Shown here piece after piece: positions 37,160 to 45,007 of a DNA stretch of 64,000 nucleotides. Below the pieces are notes generated by a model. The model did no database searches and was not told the DNA's origin. It saw nothing but the letters and a program-made list of their open reading frames with translations. How positions within the stretch are numbered: position 1 is the first letter of the stretch; each line of letters begins with the position of its first letter. This DNA comes from Croceitalea dokdonensis DOKDO 023 (GTDB lineage: Bacteria; Bacteroidota; Bacteroidia; Flavobacteriales; Flavobacteriaceae), in NCBI RefSeq assembly GCF_001306415.1, contig NZ_LDJX01000005.1:310001-374000 (forward strand), given 5' to 3'. The position numbers and the translations under genes are program-made.

Positions 37160-38890
37160 ATGAATGCACGGTTTCTAATTCACACGGTTCTTGCCATTGC
37201 CATTATCGGCTGCACGGCCAAAGAAGAAAAAAAAGGCATAACCTTCTCTGTTTCCTTTTCGGAACAAGCGGGTACGGAAAGCTTGGACGGAAGGTTGCTG
37301 TTAATGCTTTCCACGAATCATGAGGAAGAACCCCGTTTTCAAATTCATTCAGGATTGGATGGCCAGTTGATATTTGGGCAGGATGTATCGGGCTTAAAAG
37401 CTGGCGAACCCGTGCTGTTTGATGAGGAGGTTTTTGGTTTTCCGTATGCAAGCTTGGCAGACGTTCCTGAGGGAGAATACCAGGTACAGGCCCTATTGCA
37501 CACCTACGAGACTTTTAACCTTTCTACAGGCCATACCGTAAAGCTGCCCATGGATAACGGGGAGGGCCAACAATGGAACCGTAGTCCGGGAAATTTGTAC
37601 AGCGAGCCATTTACCGTTCGCATTGGGCAAAAAAACTCCCAAAACACTGCTATTGCCATGGACAAGACCATTCCGCCAATTCCAGAACCGGAGGATACGG
37701 AATGGATTAAACACATAAAAATTAAATCGGAAAAATTGTCTAAATTCTGGGGAAGGGACATGTATCTTGGTGCACATGTGTTGCTTCCCAAAGGGTTTAA
37801 GGAACACCCAGAGGCCAAATACCCCCTAATGGTATTTCACGGTCACTTTCCATCCAATTTTGGAGGTTTTAGAACCACCCCGCCAGATCCAGAAATGCCA
37901 CCGGAATATTCGGAAAGATTTGGTGTTCAAGGCTACAATATCCTACAACAACAGGAGGCCTATGACTTTTATAAACGCTGGAACGAGCCCGATTTCCCTA
38001 GGTTTTTAATTATCCAAATCCAGCACCCCACCCCGTATTATGATGACTCCTATGCTGTGAATTCCGCCAGTCAGGGGCCTTATGGGGATGCCATTACCTA
38101 TGAACTCATACCCCATATAGAAAAAGAGTTCCGTGGTCTGGGAGAGGGATGGTCCCGTTTTCTGTATGGCGGTTCCACAGGTGGCTGGGAAGCGTTGGCC
38201 GTACAGGTTAAATATCCCAAAGCGTATAACGGATGCTTTGCAGCCTGTCCAGACCCCATAGATTTTAGGGCTTATTGCCTTACCAATATCTATGAAGATG
38301 GGAATGCCTACTACTATGATAGTGCGCATAAAAAATTAGAGGTTCCCGCACATCGCGATTATCTGGGCCAAATTACGGCTACCATAAGGGAAGAAAACCA
38401 TTTGGAGCTGGTTTTGGGCACAAAATCCAGATCCGGCCAACAATGGGATATTTGGGAGGCTACCTATTCTCCCCAAAACCAAGAGGGTTATCCAAAACGC
38501 ATTTGGGACAAAAAGACTGGGACCATAGACCACGAGGTGGCCATGTATTGGAAAGAGAATTTTGACCTCCGCCATATATTAGAACGGGATTGGGATAAAC
38601 TGGGCAATGACCTCAAAGGCAAGATTCACATTTATTGTGGTGATATGGACAATTATTATTTGAACAACGCGGTGTATTTAATGGAAGGCTTTTTGGAGCG
38701 GACTACCGATCCCTATTATGATGGCGAGGTACGTTATGGGGATAGGGCAGAGCACTGTTGGAACGGTGACCCGGACCAACCCAACCATATTTCCAGATTG
38801 CGGTACAATAGTATGTATGTGCCCAAAATTATGAAACGGATTGCCGAGAGTGCCCCCAAAGGGGCGGACCTTAGCAGTTGGAGGTATTGA
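37160..38890 (+). CDS. Lipoprotein esterase, enterochelin-esterase-like alpha/beta hydrolase
   Basis: The protein has 576 residues. A lipoprotein signal ends AIAIIGC (Cys18). The N-terminal ~170 residues are beta-rich, like the Ig-like domain before the catalytic part of Fes-type esterases. The esterase domain has LMVFHGHFPSNFGGF and the nucleophile elbow YGGSTGGWEALAVQ. A late His in GDRAEHCWNGDP probably completes the triad. The substrate is unknown. The stop overlaps the next gene's ATG by one base, indicating an operon. Confidence 0.82.
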   Translation: MNARFLIHTVLAIAIIGCTAKEEKKGITFSVSFSEQAGTESLDGRLLLMLSTNHEEEPRFQIHSGLDGQLIFGQDVSGLKAGEPVLFDEEVFGFPYASLADVPEGEYQVQALLHTYETFNLSTGHTVKLPMDNGEGQQWNRSPGNLYSEPFTVRIGQKNSQNTAIAMDKTIPPIPEPEDTEWIKHIKIKSEKLSKFWGRDMYLGAHVLLPKGFKEHPEAKYPLMVFHGHFPSNFGGFRTTPPDPEMPPEYSERFGVQGYNILQQQEAYDFYKRWNEPDFPRFLIIQIQHPTPYYDDSYAVNSASQGPYGDAITYELIPHIEKEFRGLGEGWSRFLYGGSTGGWEALAVQVKYPKAYNGCFAACPDPIDFRAYCLTNIYEDGNAYYYDSAHKKLEVPAHRDYLGQITATIREENHLELVLGTKSRSGQQWDIWEATYSPQNQEGYPKRIWDKKTGTIDHEVAMYWKENFDLRHILERDWDKLGNDLKGKIHIYCGDMDNYYLNNAVYLMEGFLERTTDPYYDGEVRYGDRAEHCWNGDPDQPNHISRLRYNSMYVPKIMKRIAESAPKGADLSSWRY

Positions 38891-39528
38891 TGCCCATGAA
38901 AAATAAGACCAATAAAGTGGCTTGGTTTGTGATGGTCTTAATGGCCATTGGGGTGGGTTGTTACCCGCTCTTATGCCTGTATTACGCCTTTGAGGCATCG
39001 GAGGTGGGGCTAAGACTTTCAAAAAGTGTGGACGTTTTGGGCAACCTGGCTTGGAACATTGGTTTTTATGTCCATATCATTTTTGGCGGTATCGCTTTAA
39101 TCGTAGGCTGGTCCCAATTCAGCCAAAAAATCCGGCAGGAACGTATGGCTTTGCATCGCACTTTAGGAAAGGTGTATGTGATATCTGCACTGTTAAGTGG
39201 ACTGGCCGGCTTTTATATTGCTTTTTACGCCACGGGCGGATGGGTGAGCACCTTGGGCTTTTTATGCCTGGCCATTATTTGGCTATATACCACAGCGAGC
39301 GCATATCTGGCCATTAAAAAGAAGGATATGGAGTTGTACAACGGCATGATGATCTACAGTTATGCCGCCTGTTTTTCTGTCGTTACCTTAAGGGTGTGGT
39401 TGCCACTGCTGACGCTGGCGTTTGGGGCATTTTTACCGGCGTATAAGCTCGTGGCCTGGCTTTGCTGGGTACCCAACCTTATTTTTGCCTTTTACTGGGT
39501 AAGAAGAAAGGGCTTGGTCATTGGCTGA
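38890..39528 (+). CDS. DUF2306-type membrane protein
   Basis: The protein has 212 residues from ATG 38890 (MPMKNKTNKVAWFVM), which overlaps the esterase stop by one base. ATG 38878 or 38896 are alternatives. Five to six hydrophobic segments are visible. HIIFGGIALIVGWSQF and ALHRTLGKVYVISALLSG match the DUF2306 pattern with conserved His. The function of this family is not established. Confidence 0.8.
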   Translation: MPMKNKTNKVAWFVMVLMAIGVGCYPLLCLYYAFEASEVGLRLSKSVDVLGNLAWNIGFYVHIIFGGIALIVGWSQFSQKIRQERMALHRTLGKVYVISALLSGLAGFYIAFYATGGWVSTLGFLCLAIIWLYTTASAYLAIKKKDMELYNGMMIYSYAACFSVVTLRVWLPLLTLAFGAFLPAYKLVAWLCWVPNLIFAFYWVRRKGLVIG

Positions 39529-39954
39529 TCACTTGGCAAACAACTGGTCCATATCCTTAAAGGCCTTAAACTCCAAGGCATTTCCGGCAGGGTCTAAAAA
39601 AAACATGGTGGCCTGCTCCCCAACTTCACCTTTAAACCTAACATAAGGCTCAATCACAAATTCCACTCCTTTAGATTTTAATTCTTTGGAAAACGTCTGG
39701 AACGTGTCCCATGGTAACACCACGCCGTAATGCGGAACGGGCACGTTTTTACCATCTACGGCATTGGTATGGAGGGCCTCCCCAGTTTGGGGTTTGTAAT
39801 GGATCACGAGTTGGTGGCCAAAACAATTAAAATCTACCCAATGGTCACTACTACGGCCTTCTGTACAGCCTAGAACCTCCCTGTAGAAAGTTCTGCATGC
39901 TTCCAGGTTGTGAACGGGTATGGCAACATGGAATGGGGTCACGGTTGTTTTCAT
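39529..39954 (-). CDS. VOC-family (glyoxalase-fold) protein
   Basis: The protein has 141 residues. It begins [20 protein letters not shown] with a His in the first metal-ligand position, followed by FYREVLGC, a second half with [10 protein letters not shown] and the closing [14 protein letters not shown] with the Glu ligand. This layout fits a metal-binding VOC/dioxygenase-like protein. Its substrate is unknown. It converges on the DUF2306 gene. Confidence 0.88.
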   Translation of the reverse strand: MKTTVTPFHVAIPVHNLEACRTFYREVLGCTEGRSSDHWVDFNCFGHQLVIHYKPQTGEALHTNAVDGKNVPVPHYGVVLPWDTFQTFSKELKSKGVEFVIEPYVRFKGEVGEQATMFFLDPAGNALEFKAFKDMDQLFAK

Positions 39955-39981
39955 ACTTCAAAAATACGTAAAGCACCCCAA

Positions 39982-40824
39982 TTATGTAGCTTCCAGAAAC
40001 CCAATGATTTGTTCATTTACCTCATCTTGGTGCATGGAATGCCCCAGGCCCTCCGTTAAGATCAATTGGCTGTTTTTCCAATGTTCGTGCACCTTAACGG
40101 AAGCCGTGTACGGTACCTGTTTGTCCAATTTGTCATGAAAAAGAAGCCCTGGTAGCGTATTTTCCGCTACAAAACGGGCACTGGAAAATTCAGTAAAATG
40201 GTAACCAAACCACTGCTTAAGGCCTTGGTCCATGGCATCCCAAACCCGCTGGTTAAATTTTAAAAGATTTTGGTAATGGTGCATAAACCCTTCAAACTCG
40301 CAGGGTGAGCCAATGGTCACAATTTTCCTAACCGTGGTTTGCGGGTGCAGGTAATGGTCGTACAGGGCGGTCATGCCTCCCATGGAATGGCCTATTAAAA
40401 AAGTGGGCTTATGGGTATTGATAAAATGCCTTAGCACTTCTGCATATAAGGGCACATGAAGTTTTTTTCCAGTGGAATAACCATGGGCAGGGGCATCAAA
40501 GGCCAGGACATGGTACTGGTGTTCCCGTAGTTTGGCAATGAGTTTGTGCCAGCGGTGCGTATTGCTTTCCCAGCCGTGGAGCAACAGCACCGTAGGTTTT
40601 GTTCCGGGCCAGCTGTAGGCCTGTACCTGGTGGCCCTTAATGGTTTCCACGGAGTGTTTTGCAGCGTCCAGAAAGGATTTTTGCTGGGGCAGCACCCGGC
40701 CTTTTCTAATTGTGGTAAAAATTTGGAACCCAATTTTGGCCGCCCTTGTTGGGCTAAAAATAGCAATGACATTTAACCATTGTCCGTAGAGGTGCGGAAT
40801 TAGGGTGCTAAGTATCTTCTTCAT
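39982..40824 (-). CDS. Alpha/beta hydrolase
   Basis: The protein has 280 residues. The oxyanion region LLLHGWESNTHRW, nucleophile elbow FLIGHSMGGMTALYDHY, acid region LPGLLFHDKLDKQVPY and a C-terminal His in LTEGLGHSMHQDEV form a complete catalytic layout. The N-terminal ~60 residues carry a weak hydrophobic stretch. A carboxylesterase or lipase-like activity is likely but the substrate is unknown. Confidence 0.88.
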   Translation of the reverse strand: MKKILSTLIPHLYGQWLNVIAIFSPTRAAKIGFQIFTTIRKGRVLPQQKSFLDAAKHSVETIKGHQVQAYSWPGTKPTVLLLHGWESNTHRWHKLIAKLREHQYHVLAFDAPAHGYSTGKKLHVPLYAEVLRHFINTHKPTFLIGHSMGGMTALYDHYLHPQTTVRKIVTIGSPCEFEGFMHHYQNLLKFNQRVWDAMDQGLKQWFGYHFTEFSSARFVAENTLPGLLFHDKLDKQVPYTASVKVHEHWKNSQLILTEGLGHSMHQDEVNEQIIGFLEAT

Positions 40825-40867
40825 GGCATATATGGGGCTAAGGCTAGTTTAACAGCCCGCAAAAATA

Positions 40868-41233
40868 CTAAGATTCTTCCCTATGTACAGTATCTAAATC
40901 AAAAGCTGGGGTGCATATGGCCACGTATTCACAGACCTCATCAAAAGGATTGGAATATTGGACCCGCGCATTGCCATTCACTTTTATGGACTGCCCTGCC
41001 GTTAGCACTATTTTTTCACCGTTGACCACACATTGCTTTTTACCGCGTAAGACCAAGGTGTACTCATCAAATTCTGGGGTCTGGAAAGGTTCGCTCCAAC
41101 CTGGAGGGGCCTTCATATGGGCAATGCTCAGCTGCGTATTGCCATCGGTTGCCTTTCCAAAATGTTCTGCAATGTACTTTCCATCCGTAGTGGGAATCAC
41201 AAACGGGGCCTTTTGTAGCTTATATTTTTTCAT
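40868..41233 (-). CDS. Cupin-domain protein
   Basis: A 121-residue single cupin barrel. The central motif TPEFDEYTLVLRGKKQCVVN keeps Glu residues but lacks the usual paired His of motif 1, so metal binding is uncertain. Motif 2 is represented by LTAGQSIKVNGNARVQY. No catalytic role can be read from the sequence; a ligand-binding role is possible. Confidence 0.82.
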   Translation of the reverse strand: MKKYKLQKAPFVIPTTDGKYIAEHFGKATDGNTQLSIAHMKAPPGWSEPFQTPEFDEYTLVLRGKKQCVVNGEKIVLTAGQSIKVNGNARVQYSNPFDEVCEYVAICTPAFDLDTVHREES

Positions 41234-41292
41234 CCTTAGTTGGTGTTTATCGCGTTATGATGAGGGTAGAAATTATTTTTTTGCGCTTCCTT

Positions 41293-42939
41293 TCATATTG
41301 TTTTCAGTCCCAATTCCTTTAAATATGCATTGTGCTCATTTAATGCTTCCGTGGCTTTCTTTTCTATATCCACCAGTTTTTCGTTCACTTCTTTTAAGTC
41401 AATGATCGGCTCTGGTTTTGCCGTACTCACATAACGGGAAATATTTAAGTTAAAATCGTTTTTCACGATTTCCTCCATTGTAACTCTGCGAGCGTAACGT
41501 TCCACTTTTTCCGGTCGGTTTTTGTAGGTATTGATGATCTCAAGAATGTCGTTTTTCTCTCCCTTTTCAAGATCTCCATTTCGCAATACGTTTTGACGCT
41601 TTTCTTTCTTATAACCCTCACTGGCATTGATGAACAATACATCATCTTCTTTTTTACATTTCTTTAAAATCAAAATACACACTGGAATTCCGGTTGAAAA
41701 GAAAAGGTTGGAAGGCAAGCCAATTACGGTGTCTATATGATTGTCTTTGAGCAGTTTTTCCCTTATGCGAGATTCCGCTCCACCTCTAAATAAAACGCCG
41801 TGCGGTAAAATGATGGCCATGGTTCCCTCTTCACTCAAAAAATGGAAACCGTGCAATAAAAAGGCAAAATCTGCCGCTGATTTTGGTGCCAACCCATAAT
41901 TTTTAAATCGGAAATCTTCGCCCATAGCCTCGGAGGCATCCCAACGTAAACTAAAAGGCGGATTTGCAACGATGGCATCAAACTCTACTTTTTTTGCAGG
42001 GTTCATTTCGTTTAGAATCTCCCAGTCATTTTTTAAGGTATCTCCGTGGAATATCTCAAATTCTGAAGCTTTTACTCCGTGCAGCAGCATATTCATCCGG
42101 GCCAAGTTGTAGGTGGTAATGTTTTTCTCTTGCCCATAGATTCTACTTAACGTACCACCGGCTTTTTCAATTTTATTCTTTACGTTCAATAGCAAGGAAC
42201 CAGAACCACAAGCAAAATCGAGCACTTTATTTATCTTTTTCTTTTTACCTGCTTTTGGGTTTTGACTGTCTAAAGTCACAATTTCCGAGAGAATGGTAGA
42301 TAATTGCTGTGGGGTATAAAATTCGCCCGCTTTTTTTCCTGAACCTGCTGCAAATTGTCCAATCAGATATTCGTAGGCATCTCCAAGGGTATCGCTATCC
42401 GTGGAGAAGTCTGCAATACCTACGGCAATTTGGGTAATGATTTTGCAAAGCTTTTCATTTCTAGCTTCATAGTTCTTGCCTAGTTTTTCAGAATCAAGAT
42501 TAATTTCTGAGAACAAGCCTTTGAACGAATTTTCAAAGGATTCGTTTTCTATGTATTTAAACCCTTTTTGTAGTGTTTTTAATAAATCTTCGTGCTGTGT
42601 TCTTGCCAGTTCTGAAATACTGCTCCATAAATATTGCGGCTCAATTACATAATGCACTTTTCTCCGCATTTGCTTTTCGAATTCCACAATATCATTAGGA
42701 TTTGCTTCGTACCAAATGGAAAGTGGGTTTGTGGAGACGCTATGCATAGCGTCTTTACTGGGATAGTCTGACCCCAATTCTTTTTGAACCGAAGCTTCAT
42801 AATTATCAGATAGGTAGCGTAAAAAGAGGAACGATAGCATATAATCACGAAAATCATCTGCATTCATGGCGCCTCTTAAACTATCTGCTATATCCCAAAG
42901 GGTTTTGCCTAGTTCTTCTTGTTTTTGTTGTGCGGTCAT
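41293..42939 (-). CDS. hsdM: Type I restriction-modification methyltransferase subunit
   Basis: N6-adenine methyltransferase subunit that modifies the target chosen by HsdS. It has 548 residues. The HsdM N-terminal helical domain covers about 1-160. SAM motif I is DFACGSGS (241-248) and catalytic motif IV is NPPF (326-329). Residues 62-70 (KDAMHSVST) are encoded by a perfect 20-bp palindrome at 42735-42754 and look like an in-frame insertion. The ATG overlaps the RAYT stop by 4 nt (ATGA), so hsdM is translationally coupled to a transposase-like gene. Confidence 0.95.
   Translation of the reverse strand: MTAQQKQEELGKTLWDIADSLRGAMNADDFRDYMLSFLFLRYLSDNYEASVQKELGSDYPSKDAMHSVSTNPLSIWYEANPNDIVEFEKQMRRKVHYVIEPQYLWSSISELARTQHEDLLKTLQKGFKYIENESFENSFKGLFSEINLDSEKLGKNYEARNEKLCKIITQIAVGIADFSTDSDTLGDAYEYLIGQFAAGSGKKAGEFYTPQQLSTILSEIVTLDSQNPKAGKKKKINKVLDFACGSGSLLLNVKNKIEKAGGTLSRIYGQEKNITTYNLARMNMLLHGVKASEFEIFHGDTLKNDWEILNEMNPAKKVEFDAIVANPPFSLRWDASEAMGEDFRFKNYGLAPKSAADFAFLLHGFHFLSEEGTMAIILPHGVLFRGGAESRIREKLLKDNHIDTVIGLPSNLFFSTGIPVCILILKKCKKEDDVLFINASEGYKKEKRQNVLRNGDLEKGEKNDILEIINTYKNRPEKVERYARRVTMEEIVKNDFNLNISRYVSTAKPEPIIDLKEVNEKLVDIEKKATEALNEHNAYLKELGLKTI
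42735..42754. repeat. REP-like palindrome, copy 1 (inside hsdM)
   Basis: A perfect 20-bp palindrome with arms AGACGCTATG and CATAGCGTCT, flanked by GTGG on the left and TTAC on the right. On minus it is read in frame as part of KDAMHSVST in HsdM. It differs from copies 2 and 3 by a paired change (CAATG to CTATG on both arms), keeping the symmetry. Confidence 0.85.
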
Positions 42940-43580
42940 ATTTCTTTAATTGAAAATTTATCCTCTTTCCAATTCATCGGATTGTTGATAATGTAATTGG
43001 AAATGGTGTTAAACGATTTATTATCACGAATAATGTGGTCGTGATATCGAGGTTGCCATTGAAAATCGGGATTTAATATTCGGGCATTTTTGGTTACCCC
43101 AATTTTAAACCCACGAATAATGGATGCCAAATTTTTGGATTGTGGGCCGAATTGGTTTTTCGATGGTAATGGTAAATCATTGTTTGTGGTAGCGGTGGTG
43201 TTTGTGGTGTTTGTGGTGTTTGTGGTGTTTGTGGTAGAGACGCAATGCATTGCGTCTCTACGTTGCGTATCACGTTGCGTATCACGTTGCGTATTGTATT
43301 GGTTTTGACCAATACCAATGATGGCGTGAAAATGATTGGGCATTACCACGTAATCGCCCATCCACAAATTCATATCAGGTCGCATTTCAAATGTTTTTAA
43401 CCATTCGTTTTCCCCAATTTCCCCAATTTCAGACAATTGCATTTTTCCATTTATTATTTCGCCAAAATAATGTTCGCGGTTATGGGTACAAATGGTTACA
43501 AAATAGGCGGCATTGCACCCATAATCCCAAAATGGGGCACGGGCAGAGGCAATGCGGTATTTGTTTTTGTATTTATCCAT
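42936..43580 (-). CDS. REP-associated tyrosine transposase (Y1/IS200-like), RAYT
   Basis: Single-strand-DNA HUH endonuclease-like protein of the Y1_Tnp family, 214 residues. The HUH motif is His83-Phe84-His85 in VVMPNHFHAIIGIG. QPRYHDHIIRDNKSF and the Tyr197 motif NYIINNP match RAYT proteins; by my recollection of the family alignment, Tyr197 is the catalytic Tyr. Residues ~95-134 are a low-complexity insert (TQRD repeats, DAMHCVST, TTN repeats) encoded by two tandem repeats and one palindrome. It overlaps hsdM by 4 nt. No IS200-type flanking ends or tnpB are present, fitting a domesticated RAYT. Confidence 0.9.
   Translation of the reverse strand: MDKYKNKYRIASARAPFWDYGCNAAYFVTICTHNREHYFGEIINGKMQLSEIGEIGENEWLKTFEMRPDMNLWMGDYVVMPNHFHAIIGIGQNQYNTQRDTQRDTQRRDAMHCVSTTNTTNTTNTTNTTATTNNDLPLPSKNQFGPQSKNLASIIRGFKIGVTKNARILNPDFQWQPRYHDHIIRDNKSFNTISNYIINNPMNWKEDKFSIKEI
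43201..43236 (+). repeat. 9-bp tandem repeat inside RAYT
   Basis: The unit TTTGTGGTG is repeated about four times (43201, 43210, 43219, 43228; the last ends GTA). Read on minus it encodes Thr-Thr-Asn repeats. Units are a multiple of three, so copy-number change alters linker length but not the frame. Confidence 0.85.
43234..43261. repeat. REP-like palindrome, copy 2 (inside RAYT)
   Basis: A perfect 28-bp palindrome. The left arm is GTAGAGACGCAATG and the right arm is its exact reverse complement. On minus it is read in frame as part of RRDAMHCVST in the RAYT linker, the same frame as copy 1 in hsdM. Confidence 0.9.
43260..43295 (+). repeat. 12-bp tandem repeat inside RAYT
   Basis: ACGTTGCGTATC is repeated twice and followed by a third copy ending ATT. 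On minus it encodes Thr-Gln-Arg-Asp repeats in the linker. It adjoins palindrome copy 2. Confidence 0.85.
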
Positions 43581-43586
43581 TTTCTG

Positions 43587-43606
43587 AGACGCAATGTATT
43601 GCGTCT
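43587..43606. repeat. REP-like palindrome, copy 3 (hsdS-RAYT gap)
   Basis: Arms AGACGCAATG and TATTGCGTCT give a 20-bp palindrome with a single mismatch at the centre. It begins directly after the hsdS stop codon (43609-43607 on minus) and ends 6 nt before the RAYT start codon (43580), so it fills the intercistronic gap. In the mRNA it would fold as a hairpin. Confidence 0.85.
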
Positions 43607-44971
43607 TTACGGGTTATGATTAGGAAACAACTGCTGCAACAAGCCTTTTTTGTGTTCTTGTAGCTGTTCTATTTTTTGGGTTTGGGCTGCTATTAATTCA
43701 TCGGCTGCGGAAAGGCAAGCGGCTATGGTTTGTTGTTCTTTAATTGATGGTGGAATCGGAATTTCCAGCTTTTCAACAGTAGAATGCGATAGATGTTTTA
43801 CAGTTGTACTTGGTGTGTTGTGTTCTACAATTTTCAAATGAATTGATAAGAAATAATAAAAGAAATCATCAGTATCGTTTTCTGTCCTAATTCTTCCAAC
43901 TCGTTGATTGAGCAATGCCTTACCCTTATTCCATTTTATAGGTGAGAAATCACCATCCATTCCAACAAGGATATCACCATCATCAACTAAGTAAGATTTA
44001 TCGAAAGAACCTTCAAAAAAAACAATTCTATCATCAGCTTTTAAATCTCTATTCTTTATTAATCTTATGCCTTTATTTTCATCATTGAATCCTTTAGATT
44101 TAAATGGGTAGCCAGTTTGAAATTCTAAAAGTTTTTTAAGTTTATGTTCCTCCCAATCCCCATCATTCACAAACTCAGGAAAACGAAATTTAGGCACTTT
44201 TGAATTGTGAATTGTGAATTGTGAATTGTGAGTTTCATCATTCACCATTGTTTCACCATTCACCATGGGATTGGGAAACAGCTGTTGCAACAATCCTTTT
44301 TTATGGTCTTGTAATAGGTCTAGTTTTTCGGTTTCTGCGGTGATGACCTCATCTAAAGAGGATAGGCAAGCGGCTATTTTTTGTTGTTCTTTGGGGCTTG
44401 TTGGAAAATAAACATCCAAATTTGCAAGTCTGCCTTTAGATATTCCTAATACTTTAGCACCTTGAGCTTCTTTCTTTATTTGAGTAACAATACCACTTGA
44501 TTTAAATAAATGTCCTCCGAAGCCAATTGTAATTTTAGAATCAATTGGTCTAGCTAAAAATGTGTGCAATCCAGCAAGTAACTTTTCTTTATTTAGGTTT
44601 ATAATTTCAATACTCTTTCCAATATCATCTATATCTTCAGAAGCATCAGCAATAACTAAATCGCCTTCTTTACAGTAGTTATCTTTATCTATTCTGTCAA
44701 TTGAGGTCTCAGGGTTTATAAATGGTACATCTTCTTTTAAAATGTCAAAATGTGTTGAAAACTTAGTATGAATATCTCCGTAATGAATATTTTTCACAGA
44801 ACCATTTTCATAATTCAATTTATCTCTAGAGAAAGAATTAGTGATTTTAAATGAATAAACATTATTTAAAGGCTCAATCATCCACTCTCCATCATTCACA
44901 AACTCAGGAAAACGCAATGGTGGTACTACCCGTTCGACTCTGCTCAGGGCATGTTTTTGTTTACTGCTCAT
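43607..44971 (-). CDS. hsdS: Type I restriction-modification specificity subunit
   Basis: DNA-recognition subunit, 454 residues, with two target-recognition domains. The halves are near-duplicates at their edges: RFPEFVNDGEW opens the first and RFPEFVNDGDW the second. The first half ends HKKGLLQQLFPNP and the second HKKGLLQQLFPNHNP after the helical spacers EQQKIAACLSSLDEV and EQQTIAACLSAADEL. The junction (about residues 240-258) is encoded by a heptamer tandem repeat, so slippage there would cut off the second recognition domain. Confidence 0.95.
   Translation of the reverse strand: MSSKQKHALSRVERVVPPLRFPEFVNDGEWMIEPLNNVYSFKITNSFSRDKLNYENGSVKNIHYGDIHTKFSTHFDILKEDVPFINPETSIDRIDKDNYCKEGDLVIADASEDIDDIGKSIEIINLNKEKLLAGLHTFLARPIDSKITIGFGGHLFKSSGIVTQIKKEAQGAKVLGISKGRLANLDVYFPTSPKEQQKIAACLSSLDEVITAETEKLDLLQDHKKGLLQQLFPNPMVNGETMVNDETHNSQFTIHNSKVPKFRFPEFVNDGDWEEHKLKKLLEFQTGYPFKSKGFNDENKGIRLIKNRDLKADDRIVFFEGSFDKSYLVDDGDILVGMDGDFSPIKWNKGKALLNQRVGRIRTENDTDDFFYYFLSIHLKIVEHNTPSTTVKHLSHSTVEKLEIPIPPSIKEQQTIAACLSAADELIAAQTQKIEQLQEHKKGLLQQLFPNHNP
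44202..44229. repeat. Heptamer tandem repeat within hsdS
   Basis: Four head-to-tail copies of GAATTGT (44202, 44209, 44216, 44223) followed by a partial GAG. On minus they encode the junction NSQFTIHNS between the HsdS halves. Seven is not a multiple of three, so gain or loss of one unit shifts the frame. Confidence 0.85.
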
Positions 44972-45007
44972 TTTTTGAATTATGAATTATAAATTGTGGA
45001 TGATGAA

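Noticed and set aside
43201-43295. A possible CRISPR-like array
   Set aside because: Units of 9 and 12 bp run head to tail without spacers and are translated in frame within the RAYT gene.
42936-43580. A complete IS200/IS605 insertion sequence
   Set aside because: No tnpB, no subterminal hairpin ends or TTAC-type target outside the gene. The palindromes fit a REP/RAYT arrangement better.
44202-44229. Direct repeats as a mobile-element target duplication
   Set aside because: Four contiguous heptamers with no element between them; they are simple tandem repeats within hsdS.
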